A DNA stretch of 64,000 nt from an uncultured Clostridia bacterium (GCA_947168885.1 CAMVNQ010000013.1:32100-96099); one strand, 5' to 3'; positions 47,401-55,694 are shown, counted from the stretch's first letter. Notes: generated by a model not told the origin, from the sequence alone. Numbers and translations: made by a program.

Positions 47401-47552
47401 TCCCGATTTAGCTTAATAGCCACAACAATCATTATACCAACACAGTCTGCTTTTGTCAACCGTGTCACGCTGTTGTCACATCAGAGTGTGACAGCGCAAA
47501 CCCGCGCTACGAAAGGAACAGAAGCCAACTGTCACGTTTGTCACGCTGTCAC
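47401..47552. repeat. Cassette-boundary repeat 4 with promoter
   Basis: Partner of 46806-46975. Minus-strand promoter TTGACA (47459-47454), 17 bases, TATAAT (47436-47431). The right end overlaps the last codons of the next gene (47549). Confidence 0.75.
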
Positions 47553-48544
47553 GTCTTTGCAGCATAGAGCAAAACGCTTGCCTTCTTCGCCAGCTTCTTC
47601 TCGCGCTCCCGTGTGAAAGCGCACAGCGCTTCTTCCGCGTCGCTCAGGTCGAGCTTATCCTTCCCGACATCGCGTATCAGCCGGTCACGCTTGTCTCGTA
47701 TCTCTTCCTTGTAGTCGCCAAAAAGGTTGTGAAACTCGATGTACTGCGGACTTTCGGCTCCGAGCGCGTCCTTGACCTTCTTGTCGTTGTTCTTCATATT
47801 GCTGATCGAGCGCTCAGTCTCGCGTTTGAGCGGATCGCTCTCCACGTTCAGCCGTGCCTTTTGAATATTCCCGACGCGAGCGTCCTTGCTGCACTCCGGA
47901 GAACAATACTTGACCTTGCCGTTGGAGCTTGCAAACATCTTCCCGCAGATCTCGCAGCGCATTATCTTGATGTCATTTTTTTCGCAGCCGCGATGCAGGT
48001 CAAAGATGAAGAAGTCGAGAGTATCACATACCGTGTACTGCTTATCCCCGCAGATTACCGCCGTAGCGGTGCTGTCGGGATTTTTTAATGTACCCTCGAT
48101 AGACACGAACGGCGAGGTCAACATCGTAAAGGTATTCATCAGCTCTGACTGCCATTTCTTCCGCTTCTTCTCGATGTTCAGCGGCAGCGTCAAACCGTTG
48201 ATGATCGTCGTGAGGTTCTGCTTTCCGCTGCCGAAATCAGTCTCTGCGTTTCCGAAATCGTCGAACACTCGCTCTATTATGTATTGCAGGAACACATTCT
48301 CATTCATTTGCAGAGCTTCAAGCGGCTCCACAGCAGCATTACGTTCTTTTTTGCTGACAGTCAGAACTTTACAAATGCCCTCAACTCCGGTTTTCAGCGC
48401 TTCATAGTTTGCAGAGAACTCATACATCTGCCTTACAATGTCAGAGATTTTGTAATCCTTAAATTCGCGCACCTTGGTGTCCTTTGAGATACCGATGTGC
48501 GCTTTTCCTTTTCTGTACTCAAAAAAATAACCGAAATAAACCAT
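47549..48544 (-). CDS. Zinc-ribbon protein, DUF6076-like
   Basis: 331 residues from ATG 48544 after TTGGAGCGAATT. A long alpha-helical N-terminal region is followed by CEICGKMFASSNGKVKYC and SPECSKDAR, a four-cysteine zinc ribbon, then a basic helical tail (REKKLAKKASVLLYAAKT). Resembles proteins filed as DUF6076; function unknown, nucleic-acid binding likely. Its last bases form part of the boundary repeat, so its C-terminus may have been remodelled on cassette joining. Confidence 0.65.
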   Translation of the reverse strand: MVYFGYFFEYRKGKAHIGISKDTKVREFKDYKISDIVRQMYEFSANYEALKTGVEGICKVLTVSKKERNAAVEPLEALQMNENVFLQYIIERVFDDFGNAETDFGSGKQNLTTIINGLTLPLNIEKKRKKWQSELMNTFTMLTSPFVSIEGTLKNPDSTATAVICGDKQYTVCDTLDFFIFDLHRGCEKNDIKIMRCEICGKMFASSNGKVKYCSPECSKDARVGNIQKARLNVESDPLKRETERSISNMKNNDKKVKDALGAESPQYIEFHNLFGDYKEEIRDKRDRLIRDVGKDKLDLSDAEEALCAFTREREKKLAKKASVLLYAAKT

Positions 48545-48610
48545 AATTCGCTCCAAAAATCAACTTGTAAAACCGTAATTCTTAAAATATTATGATGTGC
48601 GGTTAAGAAT

Positions 48611-48639
48611 ATTATAGCCTGTTTATGCGGATTTGTCAA
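48611..48639 (-). promoter_or_regulatory. Promoter of the zinc-ribbon gene
   Basis: On the minus strand TTGACA (48639-48634), 17 bases, TATAAT (48616-48611); an imperfect TTCTTAA..TTAAGAA repeat lies downstream. Confidence 0.75.
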
Positions 48640-48760
48640 GCCTGCAAAACCTGTTTGATATTTGAAACTGTAATCTCTTCAGGTTCGAGAGCATTTATGC
48701 GATAATAGCATTGTAAGGAGCCAATAGGCTCACGGAACAGAGACAGAAACGGAGGCAACA

Positions 48761-48949
48761 ATGAAGAGAATTTTAACCATTAAGCAGGCAGCACAGCTTA
48801 TCGAAGGACTCACTGAGTACCGCATAAGACAAATGTGTAAGAGCGGACAGCTCAGGTGCTTCAAAGCTGGCAACAAGTACCTCATAGCCGAGGAGGACTT
48901 GTACGAAACGGTATTCGGCAGGAGAACGGGAGAGGAGGACAAGATATGA
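48761..48949 (+). CDS. Excisionase-like helix-turn-helix protein, IME-2
   Basis: 62 residues: MKRILTIKQAAQLIEGLTEY, RIRQMCKSGQLRCFKAGNKY, LIAEEDLYETVFG. Very close to the IME-1 protein at 41283. ACGGAGGCAACA precedes the ATG. The stop overlaps the next start (ATGA), so in IME-2 it is translationally coupled to the DUF3987 gene and lies 3 kb from its integrase, whereas in IME-1 it directly precedes the integrase. Confidence 0.8.
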   Translation: MKRILTIKQAAQLIEGLTEYRIRQMCKSGQLRCFKAGNKYLIAEEDLYETVFGRRTGEEDKI

Positions 48950-50376
48950 CAGACAGGAAGTGGCAGGCACCGCAGGCATTGAAAGAGGAGCGATCCTCTT
49001 TCAAGCCTTATCCGATAATGGATCTGCCGGAGATATTGCGGGAAATGGTAAATTCGGTATCGGTAACGACCTCAACGGATAAGTCAATGGCGGCAACGGC
49101 AGTATTATCAGCAATGTCGCACTGCTTTTCGGGAATGTACCGAATGTACGGGAAGACCGACCACAGCGAACCGATAAATCTGTACACGCTGATACTTGCA
49201 AGCCCGGCAGAACGAAAATCTCCGGTAATGCGCTTCATCAAGAAACCGTTTATCGAGTTTGCGCGGGAGTTCAACGACAGCCACAAGTTACAGATATTCA
49301 CCTCACAGGAACAGGCGGCAAAGCTGAAAGCCGAGATAGCGGAATTGCAGACAAAGGGAGCGTCACCGGACGAGATCGCGTTCAAGCGAGCTGAGCTTGA
49401 CAGTATGGAAGTCGAACAGTTCCGGCGGGTATGTGTAGATGATGTAACGCCGGAAGCGCTCGTCAAGCTGATAAACGACAACGAAACAATACTGATGATG
49501 TCAGACGAAGCCGGAGTATTCAAGAATTTCGGCGGACGGTACAACAACGGAGTTGCAAACCTCGACCTGCTTCTCAAATGCTGGGGCGGCGAGAGTTATC
49601 AGAAAGACCGATGTCACGGAGAGCCGGTATATCTTGACAGACCGTACTTGTCGGTATGCTTGTGCGGACAGCCGTACATTCTTACCGAGCTAATGGAAAA
49701 CCGCGCGTTCGTGTCGAGCGGTATGCTTGCAAGGTTTATCTACTGCTTCCCGCGCTCGTTCATCGGTATGCGGGATTACAATGCAGCATCAGTAAAGCCG
49801 GAGTTTACGGCAGCTTACGACAGGCTCGTAAAGGACGCTCTCGCAGTCAAGAACAACAGGAAAAAGAGCGAACCGGAAATACCGTTATACTTTGATGATG
49901 AAGCGCGGGCAGAATTTGCCAAATACTACAATAAAAGCATTGAGCCGTCGCTGCTGACAGACTTTGCGGACTGCCCGGATTGGGGCGGCAAGTTTCACGG
50001 ACTTATTCTCCGCTTTTGCGGCTTGCTGCACTGTATCAAGTGCATTGTCGGCGGCAGATCACCGCAGAGCGAACAGGTGACGCTGATAACGCTTATGGAA
50101 GCTATCGAGCTTGCGGAGTATTACAAGCAGCAGGCGATCTACGCCTACGGAATGAACACCACAGGCGCGGTCGCGGACACCGCAGAATATGTGCTGAACA
50201 AGCTGAAAACCAAGAAAATAACCCGTATCAGCAGCCGCGAGCTTCTCCGCTCGTGCAGGCGGTTCAAAAAGGTCGCAGAGCTTGAAGAACCAATGGAATT
50301 ACTGATCGACAGAGGGTACGCCGTAGCCTACGAGGAAAGCGGAACGCTCTGGTACGAGGTCAATCCGATGATATGA
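48946..50376 (+). CDS. DUF3987 (YfjI-like) helicase/primase-associated protein
   Basis: 476 residues; ATG 48946 lies after GAGGAGGACAAGAT and overlaps the excisionase stop. PYPIMDLPEILREMVNSVS is the usual start. A nucleotide-binding-like loop LASPAERKSPVM replaces a standard Walker A, and ILMMSDEAGVFKNFGG supplies a Walker B-like DE. The C-terminus (RISSRELLRSCRRFKKVAEL) looks like a winged helix. Proteins of this family accompany element replication; it probably supports replication of the excised IME. Confidence 0.82.
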   Translation: MTDRKWQAPQALKEERSSFKPYPIMDLPEILREMVNSVSVTTSTDKSMAATAVLSAMSHCFSGMYRMYGKTDHSEPINLYTLILASPAERKSPVMRFIKKPFIEFAREFNDSHKLQIFTSQEQAAKLKAEIAELQTKGASPDEIAFKRAELDSMEVEQFRRVCVDDVTPEALVKLINDNETILMMSDEAGVFKNFGGRYNNGVANLDLLLKCWGGESYQKDRCHGEPVYLDRPYLSVCLCGQPYILTELMENRAFVSSGMLARFIYCFPRSFIGMRDYNAASVKPEFTAAYDRLVKDALAVKNNRKKSEPEIPLYFDDEARAEFAKYYNKSIEPSLLTDFADCPDWGGKFHGLILRFCGLLHCIKCIVGGRSPQSEQVTLITLMEAIELAEYYKQQAIYAYGMNTTGAVADTAEYVLNKLKTKKITRISSRELLRSCRRFKKVAELEEPMELLIDRGYAVAYEESGTLWYEVNPMI

Positions 50377-50389
50377 CAGGAGGGGTGAA

Positions 50390-51739
50390 ATGATAAAAAG
50401 AACGATCAGCGGACAGATCGACAAGGGTGATGTGAATCACAACAACCGGGAATTCATCGCTTCAAATGTCGATAAATACCGCGTCAAAGACAACATTACA
50501 ATCGTAAAAGACGACATCCGGGATGTGTATCACGAGCTGTTTGACGAGGCGCTGAAAGAGTTCAACGCCCGTCAGACGCGCAAGGACAGGATAATCCACG
50601 ACTACCGGGAACACATCAGACACGGACGGCAGGAAAAGGAGTTCTACGAGGTCATCTTCCAAGTCGGGAATATGGACGATACGCCGGTAGGCTCAGACGC
50701 AGCGAAAACCGCGACCGGGATACTAAAAGAGTTTACAGAGGGCTTCATAAAGCGAAATCCACACATTCGGGTTTTCAACGCAGTCATTCACCTTGATGAA
50801 GCAACGCCGCACGTTCACATCGACTTTGTACCGTTCGCCACAGGTCAGAAGCGCGGGCTGCCGACACGGAACACGCTGTCAAAAGCGCTTGAACAGCAGG
50901 GTTTCAAGGGTAAGGACAAGCTCGAAACAAACACGAAAATGTGGATAGAGCGCGAGAAACAAGAGCTTGCAGCGGTTATGCTCACGCGCGGCATTGAGTG
51001 GGAGCAGCTCGGAACGCACAACGAACACCTTTCCGTCCTTGACTACAAAAAGCAGGAACGGCAGAAGGAACTGAAAGACCTTGACAGCAAGACCAAAAGC
51101 GCCGAATGGGTTCTGAATCAGAGGGAAAAGCTGCTGTCGGATATCGAAACCACGATTGACAGGCTTGACGGCGAGTATCAAGAGAAACGCGATACCATTG
51201 AGAGTATGGATACCGAGATAGCCGCCAAGCAGTCAGAGGTAACACAGGTCACGGAAGAATTGACCGCTGCCGCCGATCAGCTCGCAGAACAACAAGCGCT
51301 GATAGCCGAGAGTGCCGGGAAAGTCAGTCAGATCAAGGACATCAACAGCATCGAAACGAAAAAGACCGTGTTCGGCGGGAAGATAACTGTCGCTGCCGAG
51401 GATTACGACAAGGTTTCGGCTCTTGCCAAGAAACAGATAGCTGCCGAAAGTCACGAAAAGAAGCTGAATGAGCAGATAAAGACCTTGAAAGAAGAAAAGG
51501 CACAGCTTGCCAAAGAAAAGGAGGAATTGCAGAAAAAGAACGACGAACAGGCAAAAGAGATAAGCTTTCTGAAATCTGTCCGGGAGCGCTTGAATGTCGA
51601 AAAGCTGAAATCCGAGATCGAGGAATGGAAGAAAAAATACAACAGGTTAATGGAATTTATCGAAAGTCTTGACCTTAAGGAGCAGCTCGAAAAATTCCTG
51701 CACCCTGTTGTACAGGTCATCAAGCACAAGAGCAGATGA
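50390..51739 (+). CDS. MobV/Pre-type relaxase, IME-2
   Basis: 449 residues; ATG follows GGAGGGGTGAA, 13 bases after the DUF3987 stop. Nuclease domain with NAVIHLDEATPHVHIDFVP, the HxDE..PHxH metal triad of MobV/Pre enzymes, and preceding FYEVIFQVGNMDD. The C-terminal half is a long coiled coil (~225-430, EKKLNEQIKTLKEEKAQLAK). It nicks an oriT that I could not locate; candidates include the inverted repeats at 46055-46119. Unrelated to the IME-1 and IME-3 relaxases. Confidence 0.9.
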   Translation: MIKRTISGQIDKGDVNHNNREFIASNVDKYRVKDNITIVKDDIRDVYHELFDEALKEFNARQTRKDRIIHDYREHIRHGRQEKEFYEVIFQVGNMDDTPVGSDAAKTATGILKEFTEGFIKRNPHIRVFNAVIHLDEATPHVHIDFVPFATGQKRGLPTRNTLSKALEQQGFKGKDKLETNTKMWIEREKQELAAVMLTRGIEWEQLGTHNEHLSVLDYKKQERQKELKDLDSKTKSAEWVLNQREKLLSDIETTIDRLDGEYQEKRDTIESMDTEIAAKQSEVTQVTEELTAAADQLAEQQALIAESAGKVSQIKDINSIETKKTVFGGKITVAAEDYDKVSALAKKQIAAESHEKKLNEQIKTLKEEKAQLAKEKEELQKKNDEQAKEISFLKSVRERLNVEKLKSEIEEWKKKYNRLMEFIESLDLKEQLEKFLHPVVQVIKHKSR

Positions 51740-51862
51740 CAGTATCACGACCACCGCCCTGTTTTGGGGCGGCGGTACACATAGAGAAATATGACATAAC
51801 AATGAAATCAACGGAAAATGACCATAGGACGCGCTTCGTCACATAAAATTTCTTCAAAGCAC

Positions 51863-51891
51863 TTGACAAGTGACGCTTTAAAGAGTAAAAT
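51863..51891 (+). promoter_or_regulatory. Integrase promoter, IME-2
   Basis: TTGACA (51863-51868), 17 bases, TAAAAT (51886-51891). The -35 lies in CACTTG-A-CAAGTG, a perfect palindrome, suggesting an operator. Confidence 0.78.
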
Positions 51892-51939
51892 TGTAATTAC
51901 AGAAGTGCGCCTATGGTTTGTCAGAGGAGGAACAAATCT

Positions 51940-53160
51940 ATGGCAACAATTCAGAAAAGAAACAACGCCTATCGCATAAGAGTTTCGTGCGGTTACGATA
52001 TTCACGGCAAGCAGATAATGCACACGCTCACTTGGAAGCCCGACGAGGGTATGACCAAAAAGCAGATCGAGAAAGAGGTGCAGCGTCAGGCGGTACTGTT
52101 CGAGGAGCAGTGCGCCAGCGGTTACACAGCAAAAGCTGTCAAGTTCGAGGAATTCCTTAATCAGTGGTTCAAGGAATATGCAGAGCTGTCATTGAAGCCT
52201 AACTCCGTAACCGGCTACCACTCAATGAAGCCGAGAATTATCAAGGCTCTCGGACACATCAGAATGGACAAGCTCACAGCACGCGACATTCAGAAGTTTA
52301 TCGTTGACTTATGCGACACCAAGCGCTTCGACACACAGGACAAGAATGACGGGAAGTTATCCACAAAGACGATAAAGCTGTACAAGTCCTTTATTTCAAC
52401 GGTTTGCAGCTACGCCGTCAAGATGAATGTCATCAAGGACAACCCCTGCAAGAACGTCACTATTCCGAAGGTGGTATCACCCGAAAAGGAATTTTATACC
52501 ATTGAGGAAACACAGCAGCTTTTCGACCTGTTCGAGAAAGAGGACGACAGCAACTACATCTTCGTGTGCTTCTTCACTCTCGCGATCTACACGGGATTCC
52601 GGCTCGGAGAGCTTCTCGGACTTGAATGGAAAGATGTGAATTTCGATGCGAATGTTATCTCGGTTTGCCGCACGAGCCTTTACAACAAGAAAAAAGGCGG
52701 CATTTACACCGAAACGCCTAAAACCGCGCAGAGCGTCCGCAGCTTAAAGGTTCCGGAAGAAGTTATGGACTTTCTGCGTAAGTGGCAGGGATTGCAGGCG
52801 AAGCAGAAAGAACAGGCTGGCGATCTTTGGACGGATAACGACCGTATCTTCACGAAATGGAACGGCGATCCGCTTCACCGCTCGGCACCGAGAAACTACT
52901 TCGTCAAATTCTGCGAGAGAACAGGAATGCGGTATGTATCGTGTCATTCAATGCCTGCATTGAACGCCTCATTACTCATCAATGCAGGCATAGACGTCAA
53001 GACCGTTCAGAGCTGTTTAGGACATTCAACGCCGGTAACAACTTTGCAGGTCTATTCCCACGCGTTCCAAACAGCACAGGCGGAAGCTATGCAGGCAGTC
53101 GCAAATGCGCTCCCGCTCGGTCACAAGAAAAAGACCGAAGCTCTCCCCGTAGCGTCCTAA
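51940..53160 (+). CDS. int: Tyrosine recombinase (integrase), IME-2, HxxR box damaged
   Basis: 406 residues from ATG 51940 (GAGGAGGAACAAATCT). Colinear with the IME-1 integrase throughout: arm domain ATIQKRNNAYRIRVSCGYD, core-binding domain, Arg in YTGFRLGELLGLEW, Lys in VRSLKVP, LGHSTPVTTLQVYSHAF with Tyr. The HxxR box is HSMPALNASLL where IME-1 has HSMRHLNASLL: the catalytic Arg is Pro (codon 52954-52956) and the next His is Ala. In this family the second Arg contacts the scissile phosphate, so activity should be lost or very low. The rest of the frame is intact, consistent with a recent change. Confidence 0.92.
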   Translation: MATIQKRNNAYRIRVSCGYDIHGKQIMHTLTWKPDEGMTKKQIEKEVQRQAVLFEEQCASGYTAKAVKFEEFLNQWFKEYAELSLKPNSVTGYHSMKPRIIKALGHIRMDKLTARDIQKFIVDLCDTKRFDTQDKNDGKLSTKTIKLYKSFISTVCSYAVKMNVIKDNPCKNVTIPKVVSPEKEFYTIEETQQLFDLFEKEDDSNYIFVCFFTLAIYTGFRLGELLGLEWKDVNFDANVISVCRTSLYNKKKGGIYTETPKTAQSVRSLKVPEEVMDFLRKWQGLQAKQKEQAGDLWTDNDRIFTKWNGDPLHRSAPRNYFVKFCERTGMRYVSCHSMPALNASLLINAGIDVKTVQSCLGHSTPVTTLQVYSHAFQTAQAEAMQAVANALPLGHKKKTEALPVAS

Positions 53161-53217
53161 TTGTCGAAACAACGACCGGATAACGACCAAACGCTTAAAA
53201 TCCGATAAAATTAAAAT

Positions 53218-53250
53218 CCCGTGAAACCGCTCTACAAGCGGTTTCACGGG
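53218..53250 (+). terminator. Hairpin after IME-2 integrase
   Basis: CCCGTGAAACCGCT (53218-53231) and AGCGGTTTCACGGG (53237-53250), loop CTACA, followed by TAAAAAC. Same position as the hairpin before core B. Confidence 0.65.
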
Positions 53251-53260
53251 TAAAAACAAG

Positions 53261-53319
53261 TGGCTCCTGTTACTGGACTTGAACCAGTGACATCTTGATT
53301 AACAGTCAAGCGCTCTACC
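53261..53319 (-). tRNA. tRNA-Asn(GTT) 3' portion, also core attachment site C
   Basis: Read on the minus strand, 53319 to 53261 gives GGTAGAGCGC, an anticodon arm with CTGTTAA (anticodon GTT), a T-arm ACTGG-TTCAAGT-CCAGT, acceptor 3' strand AACAGGA, then GCCA. It aligns over its length with bacterial tRNA-Asn. The 5' part is missing: the expected TCCTGTT acceptor strand and D-stem do not precede it (TGCGGTTAGCGA does). The 23-bp core is 53261-53283. A partial tRNA, probably a non-functional relic of the integration target. Confidence 0.72.
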
Positions 53320-53605
53320 TCGCTAACCGCAGTACAACGCGGGTTTTAGGCTAAAAAATAATCAATCTTGCGATTGATAGCGCTCGAATGTTTACCCTAA
53401 AAGGGTATTAAAATATGAACCTTGAGCCGGCTCCACTTTTCCGTCAATATCCACAAACTTCATTGTGCATAATCACGAACAGATATTTTACGCTAAGCTA
53501 TTCGATTTTCATGTGTCTGACGATAATTTTTAAGAGAATCCGTCACTTCGTCAAAACGCTGAATTTTCTTGTGCAAATTGACAATCAGCTTCTTCGCCTA
53601 TAATA
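53320..53605. other. Non-coding stretch between tRNA relic and recombinase terminator
   Basis: AT-rich with no supportable gene; a short frame at 53415-53603 has no ribosome site and no protein character. It probably contains the junction between the tRNA locus and IME-3. Confidence 0.4.
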
Positions 53606-53648
53606 AATGTGCTATACTATTATAATATACATAACAGTATAGCACATC
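53606..53648. terminator. Terminator-like hairpin downstream of serine recombinase
   Basis: ATGTGCTATACT and AGTATAGCACAT arms around an AT-rich loop, at 53606-53648, just after the recombinase stop on the minus strand. Confidence 0.6.
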
Positions 53649-53660
53649 TTTTATTTTCTG

Positions 53661-55298
53661 TCAAGCCACAACTGTACTTGCCGTATTGAGAGTATCCCAA
53701 TCATCACAGAAGTCCTTGTAGTCCATATTCAGCTCTATGGTAATCTCATAGTCCTTGTTCAGCTCGATCCGGTTGACGAGCTGGGAGATTATCATTCTCT
53801 TCTGCTCTATGGTGCAGTTATCAAACTCCTGCGACCAACCTACGAACTGCTCAAACATAGGTCTTATCTGTTCGACAGCGGCTTTCTTGCTCTTGGCTTC
53901 GTTCTGAAGCTGTTCAAGCTGAAATTTCTGTGTAGAGATGCGATCTTCAACGGTCTTTATAGCGCTGCTCAACTGTTCGGAAGTATAAACGCTGTCCCCG
54001 GTAAGCGTATTGGCAATCTCTTCCTGTAACCTTTCAAGCTGATTGGTATTCTTTTTGAGCTCAAGGTTTATCTTTGTCTGCATTGCCTTGTTGCTTGCCA
54101 TTTCCTTTTTGAGCCGCTTCTGTAAGATCTCCTCACTCGGAGCACCCTTTATACTCTCGAACATCTGATGAATGACCTCAATGACAGCGTTATCCACTCT
54201 TTCGGCAACATAGGTACTCTGTCCGTCACACTTGCAAAGCCCCCTGCTCTTATGATAGCAGAGATATTTGAGCTGTGACCTGTCATAAAGTGAACCGTCC
54301 TTCTTTCTGATGTACTTTTCTCTGTACACGATAGAAGTGAGCCTACCGCCGCAGTGAGCACAGTACATGATACCGGACAGCAGATTTTTGCTTTTCGTCT
54401 GCCGCGCTATCGTCCTCTTGTCCTCAAAACTCTTTGACCGCTGATCGAGAATGTACTGAACACGCTCAAATGTTATTTCGTCAACGATTTGCAAATGCGG
54501 GAGGTGCGGGATATCTGCATCGGTATTCCTCGCATAGCCTATGTTCATCTTGTTGCGAAGTATGCGGATCACGGATTCGGATTGAAACTTCGCACCGGTG
54601 TGAGTCCTTACCCCATTATCGTTCAGATACATAGCCAGCTTGTAAGAGCCGGAACCGTCGGTGATCGTTTTCTGATAGAGCTTTCTTACCCATTCTGCCT
54701 CCGTAGGCTCAACAGCGAGGTCGAGAACTTCCCTGCCCTTCTTATTGAGCCTGCCGTTATTGACGGTGCAATATCCGAAAGGTACATTGCCGCCCGTGTA
54801 TATTCCTTCGGCGGAAAGCTGCTGCATACGGGTTTTGATTCGGATAGACGTCTTGGCGCTTTCTCCGGCAGCCTGCCAAAATCTGATATAATTCATCAGC
54901 TTATCGACATGACTCTCGAATTTCTGTTCACCTTCCTGTGTACTCCAAACTCTTATACCGTGCTGAACGAACCATTCTACCACGAACGGCGTTTCTTCGT
55001 CGATACGTCCGATACGGTCAAACATAAAGACAAGAAAAATATCGAACTCTTTACGCTCTGCCGCAGCTCTCAATTCCTGTATCGCGTCACGGTTGGCAGC
55101 CGACACCTTAAAGCCGGACACACCCTTTTCGTAGAACTCCTTACCAATGATCCAGCCCTGTCGTTCCGCAAATTCGTGACACACCTGCTTTTGCATGGGT
55201 ATATCATCCTTGACTTTATCGACCTGCCCTACCGTAGATACTCTGTAAAGGCAATATGCGATAGGCTTTCTCTCTGATACTATATTGTTGTTTTCCAT
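53661..55298 (-). CDS. Large serine recombinase
   Basis: 545 residues; GGAGGTCTAAA precedes the ATG. Resolvase domain with nucleophile Ser in YCLYRVSTVGQ, then DIFLVFMFDRIGRI. Recombinase domain (PFGYCTVNNGRLNKKGREV), zinc ribbon (CAHCGGRL to CKCDG) and a C-terminal coiled coil (INLELKKNTNQLERLQEEIA) ending ITIELNMDYKDF. All parts are present, so it should integrate and excise IME-3. Its attachment sites are not identified. Confidence 0.92.
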   Translation of the reverse strand: MENNNIVSERKPIAYCLYRVSTVGQVDKVKDDIPMQKQVCHEFAERQGWIIGKEFYEKGVSGFKVSAANRDAIQELRAAAERKEFDIFLVFMFDRIGRIDEETPFVVEWFVQHGIRVWSTQEGEQKFESHVDKLMNYIRFWQAAGESAKTSIRIKTRMQQLSAEGIYTGGNVPFGYCTVNNGRLNKKGREVLDLAVEPTEAEWVRKLYQKTITDGSGSYKLAMYLNDNGVRTHTGAKFQSESVIRILRNKMNIGYARNTDADIPHLPHLQIVDEITFERVQYILDQRSKSFEDKRTIARQTKSKNLLSGIMYCAHCGGRLTSIVYREKYIRKKDGSLYDRSQLKYLCYHKSRGLCKCDGQSTYVAERVDNAVIEVIHQMFESIKGAPSEEILQKRLKKEMASNKAMQTKINLELKKNTNQLERLQEEIANTLTGDSVYTSEQLSSAIKTVEDRISTQKFQLEQLQNEAKSKKAAVEQIRPMFEQFVGWSQEFDNCTIEQKRMIISQLVNRIELNKDYEITIELNMDYKDFCDDWDTLNTASTVVA

Positions 55299-55517
55299 TT
55301 TAGACCTCCATTGTTTTCAAAAACAACGGAGCAAATGAAATCTCAAAGAAAATCAAGATGTTACTATTCAATATCCAGTTGTCAAGGTACTATTCAGCCG
55401 AGTTTTGCGTTTCGCGCTTTAAAGTATATTACCACAAAATCAGCCCGGTGTCAAGTACCTACGTCCATTTTCCCGAAAGAATTTCATTTGCCCCTATAAA
55501 AGCAAATCACATAATGC

Positions 55518-55694
55518 TTAAGCGGACTTTTTCTTATCCCCTGACTTTACCGTCTTATCTCTCTGTTCTGAAAGCCGGGACTTATAGTTTTCCATCATAG
55601 TCCACATGATGTTTTCTTTAAGGTCGGGGTTACTGCTTCCGAACACAATGTTTACCTTGCAGTCCCCGATCTGTCTGATGATCTTCTCATTCAT
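55518..55694 (-). CDS. Small hypothetical IME protein
   Basis: 58 residues from ATG 55694 after GGGAGGAATGAA: MNEKIIRQIGDCKVNIVFGS, then DLKENIMWTMMENYKSRLSE and a basic tail. Lies between the CHC2 gene and the recombinase on the same strand. The strand-turn-helix start with a basic C-terminus suggests a small nucleic-acid-binding or regulatory protein. Family not recognised. Confidence 0.6.
   Translation of the reverse strand: MNEKIIRQIGDCKVNIVFGSSNPDLKENIMWTMMENYKSRLSEQRDKTVKSGDKKKSA

Larger units (their letters stand above)
42966..53283 (+). mobile_element. IME-2 (tyrosine-integrase element with MobV relaxase)
   Basis: Between cores B and C. Left end DUF6809-like gene, minus-strand cargo, then plus-strand excisionase, DUF3987, MobV and integrase. 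Same polarity and bookends as IME-1. Arm-like repeats AACGACCAAATAACGACC (43107-43124) and AACGACCGGATAACGACC (53171-53188) lie just inside each end. The integrase has a damaged HxxR box. Confidence 0.72.

Noticed and set aside
45835..47552. Classical integron
   Set aside because: No integron integrase or attI is present and each gene has its own promoter; the repeats do not show the attC R-box pattern that I can recognise.
48946..50376. Active replicative helicase with standard Walker motifs
   Set aside because: The nucleotide-binding loop is ASPAERKSP rather than GxxxxGK(S/T), so only the DUF3987 assignment is supported.
53415..53603. 62-residue plus-strand frame right of the tRNA relic
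   Set aside because: No ribosome site, no protein-like pattern, and it overlaps the AT-rich region leading to the recombinase terminator.
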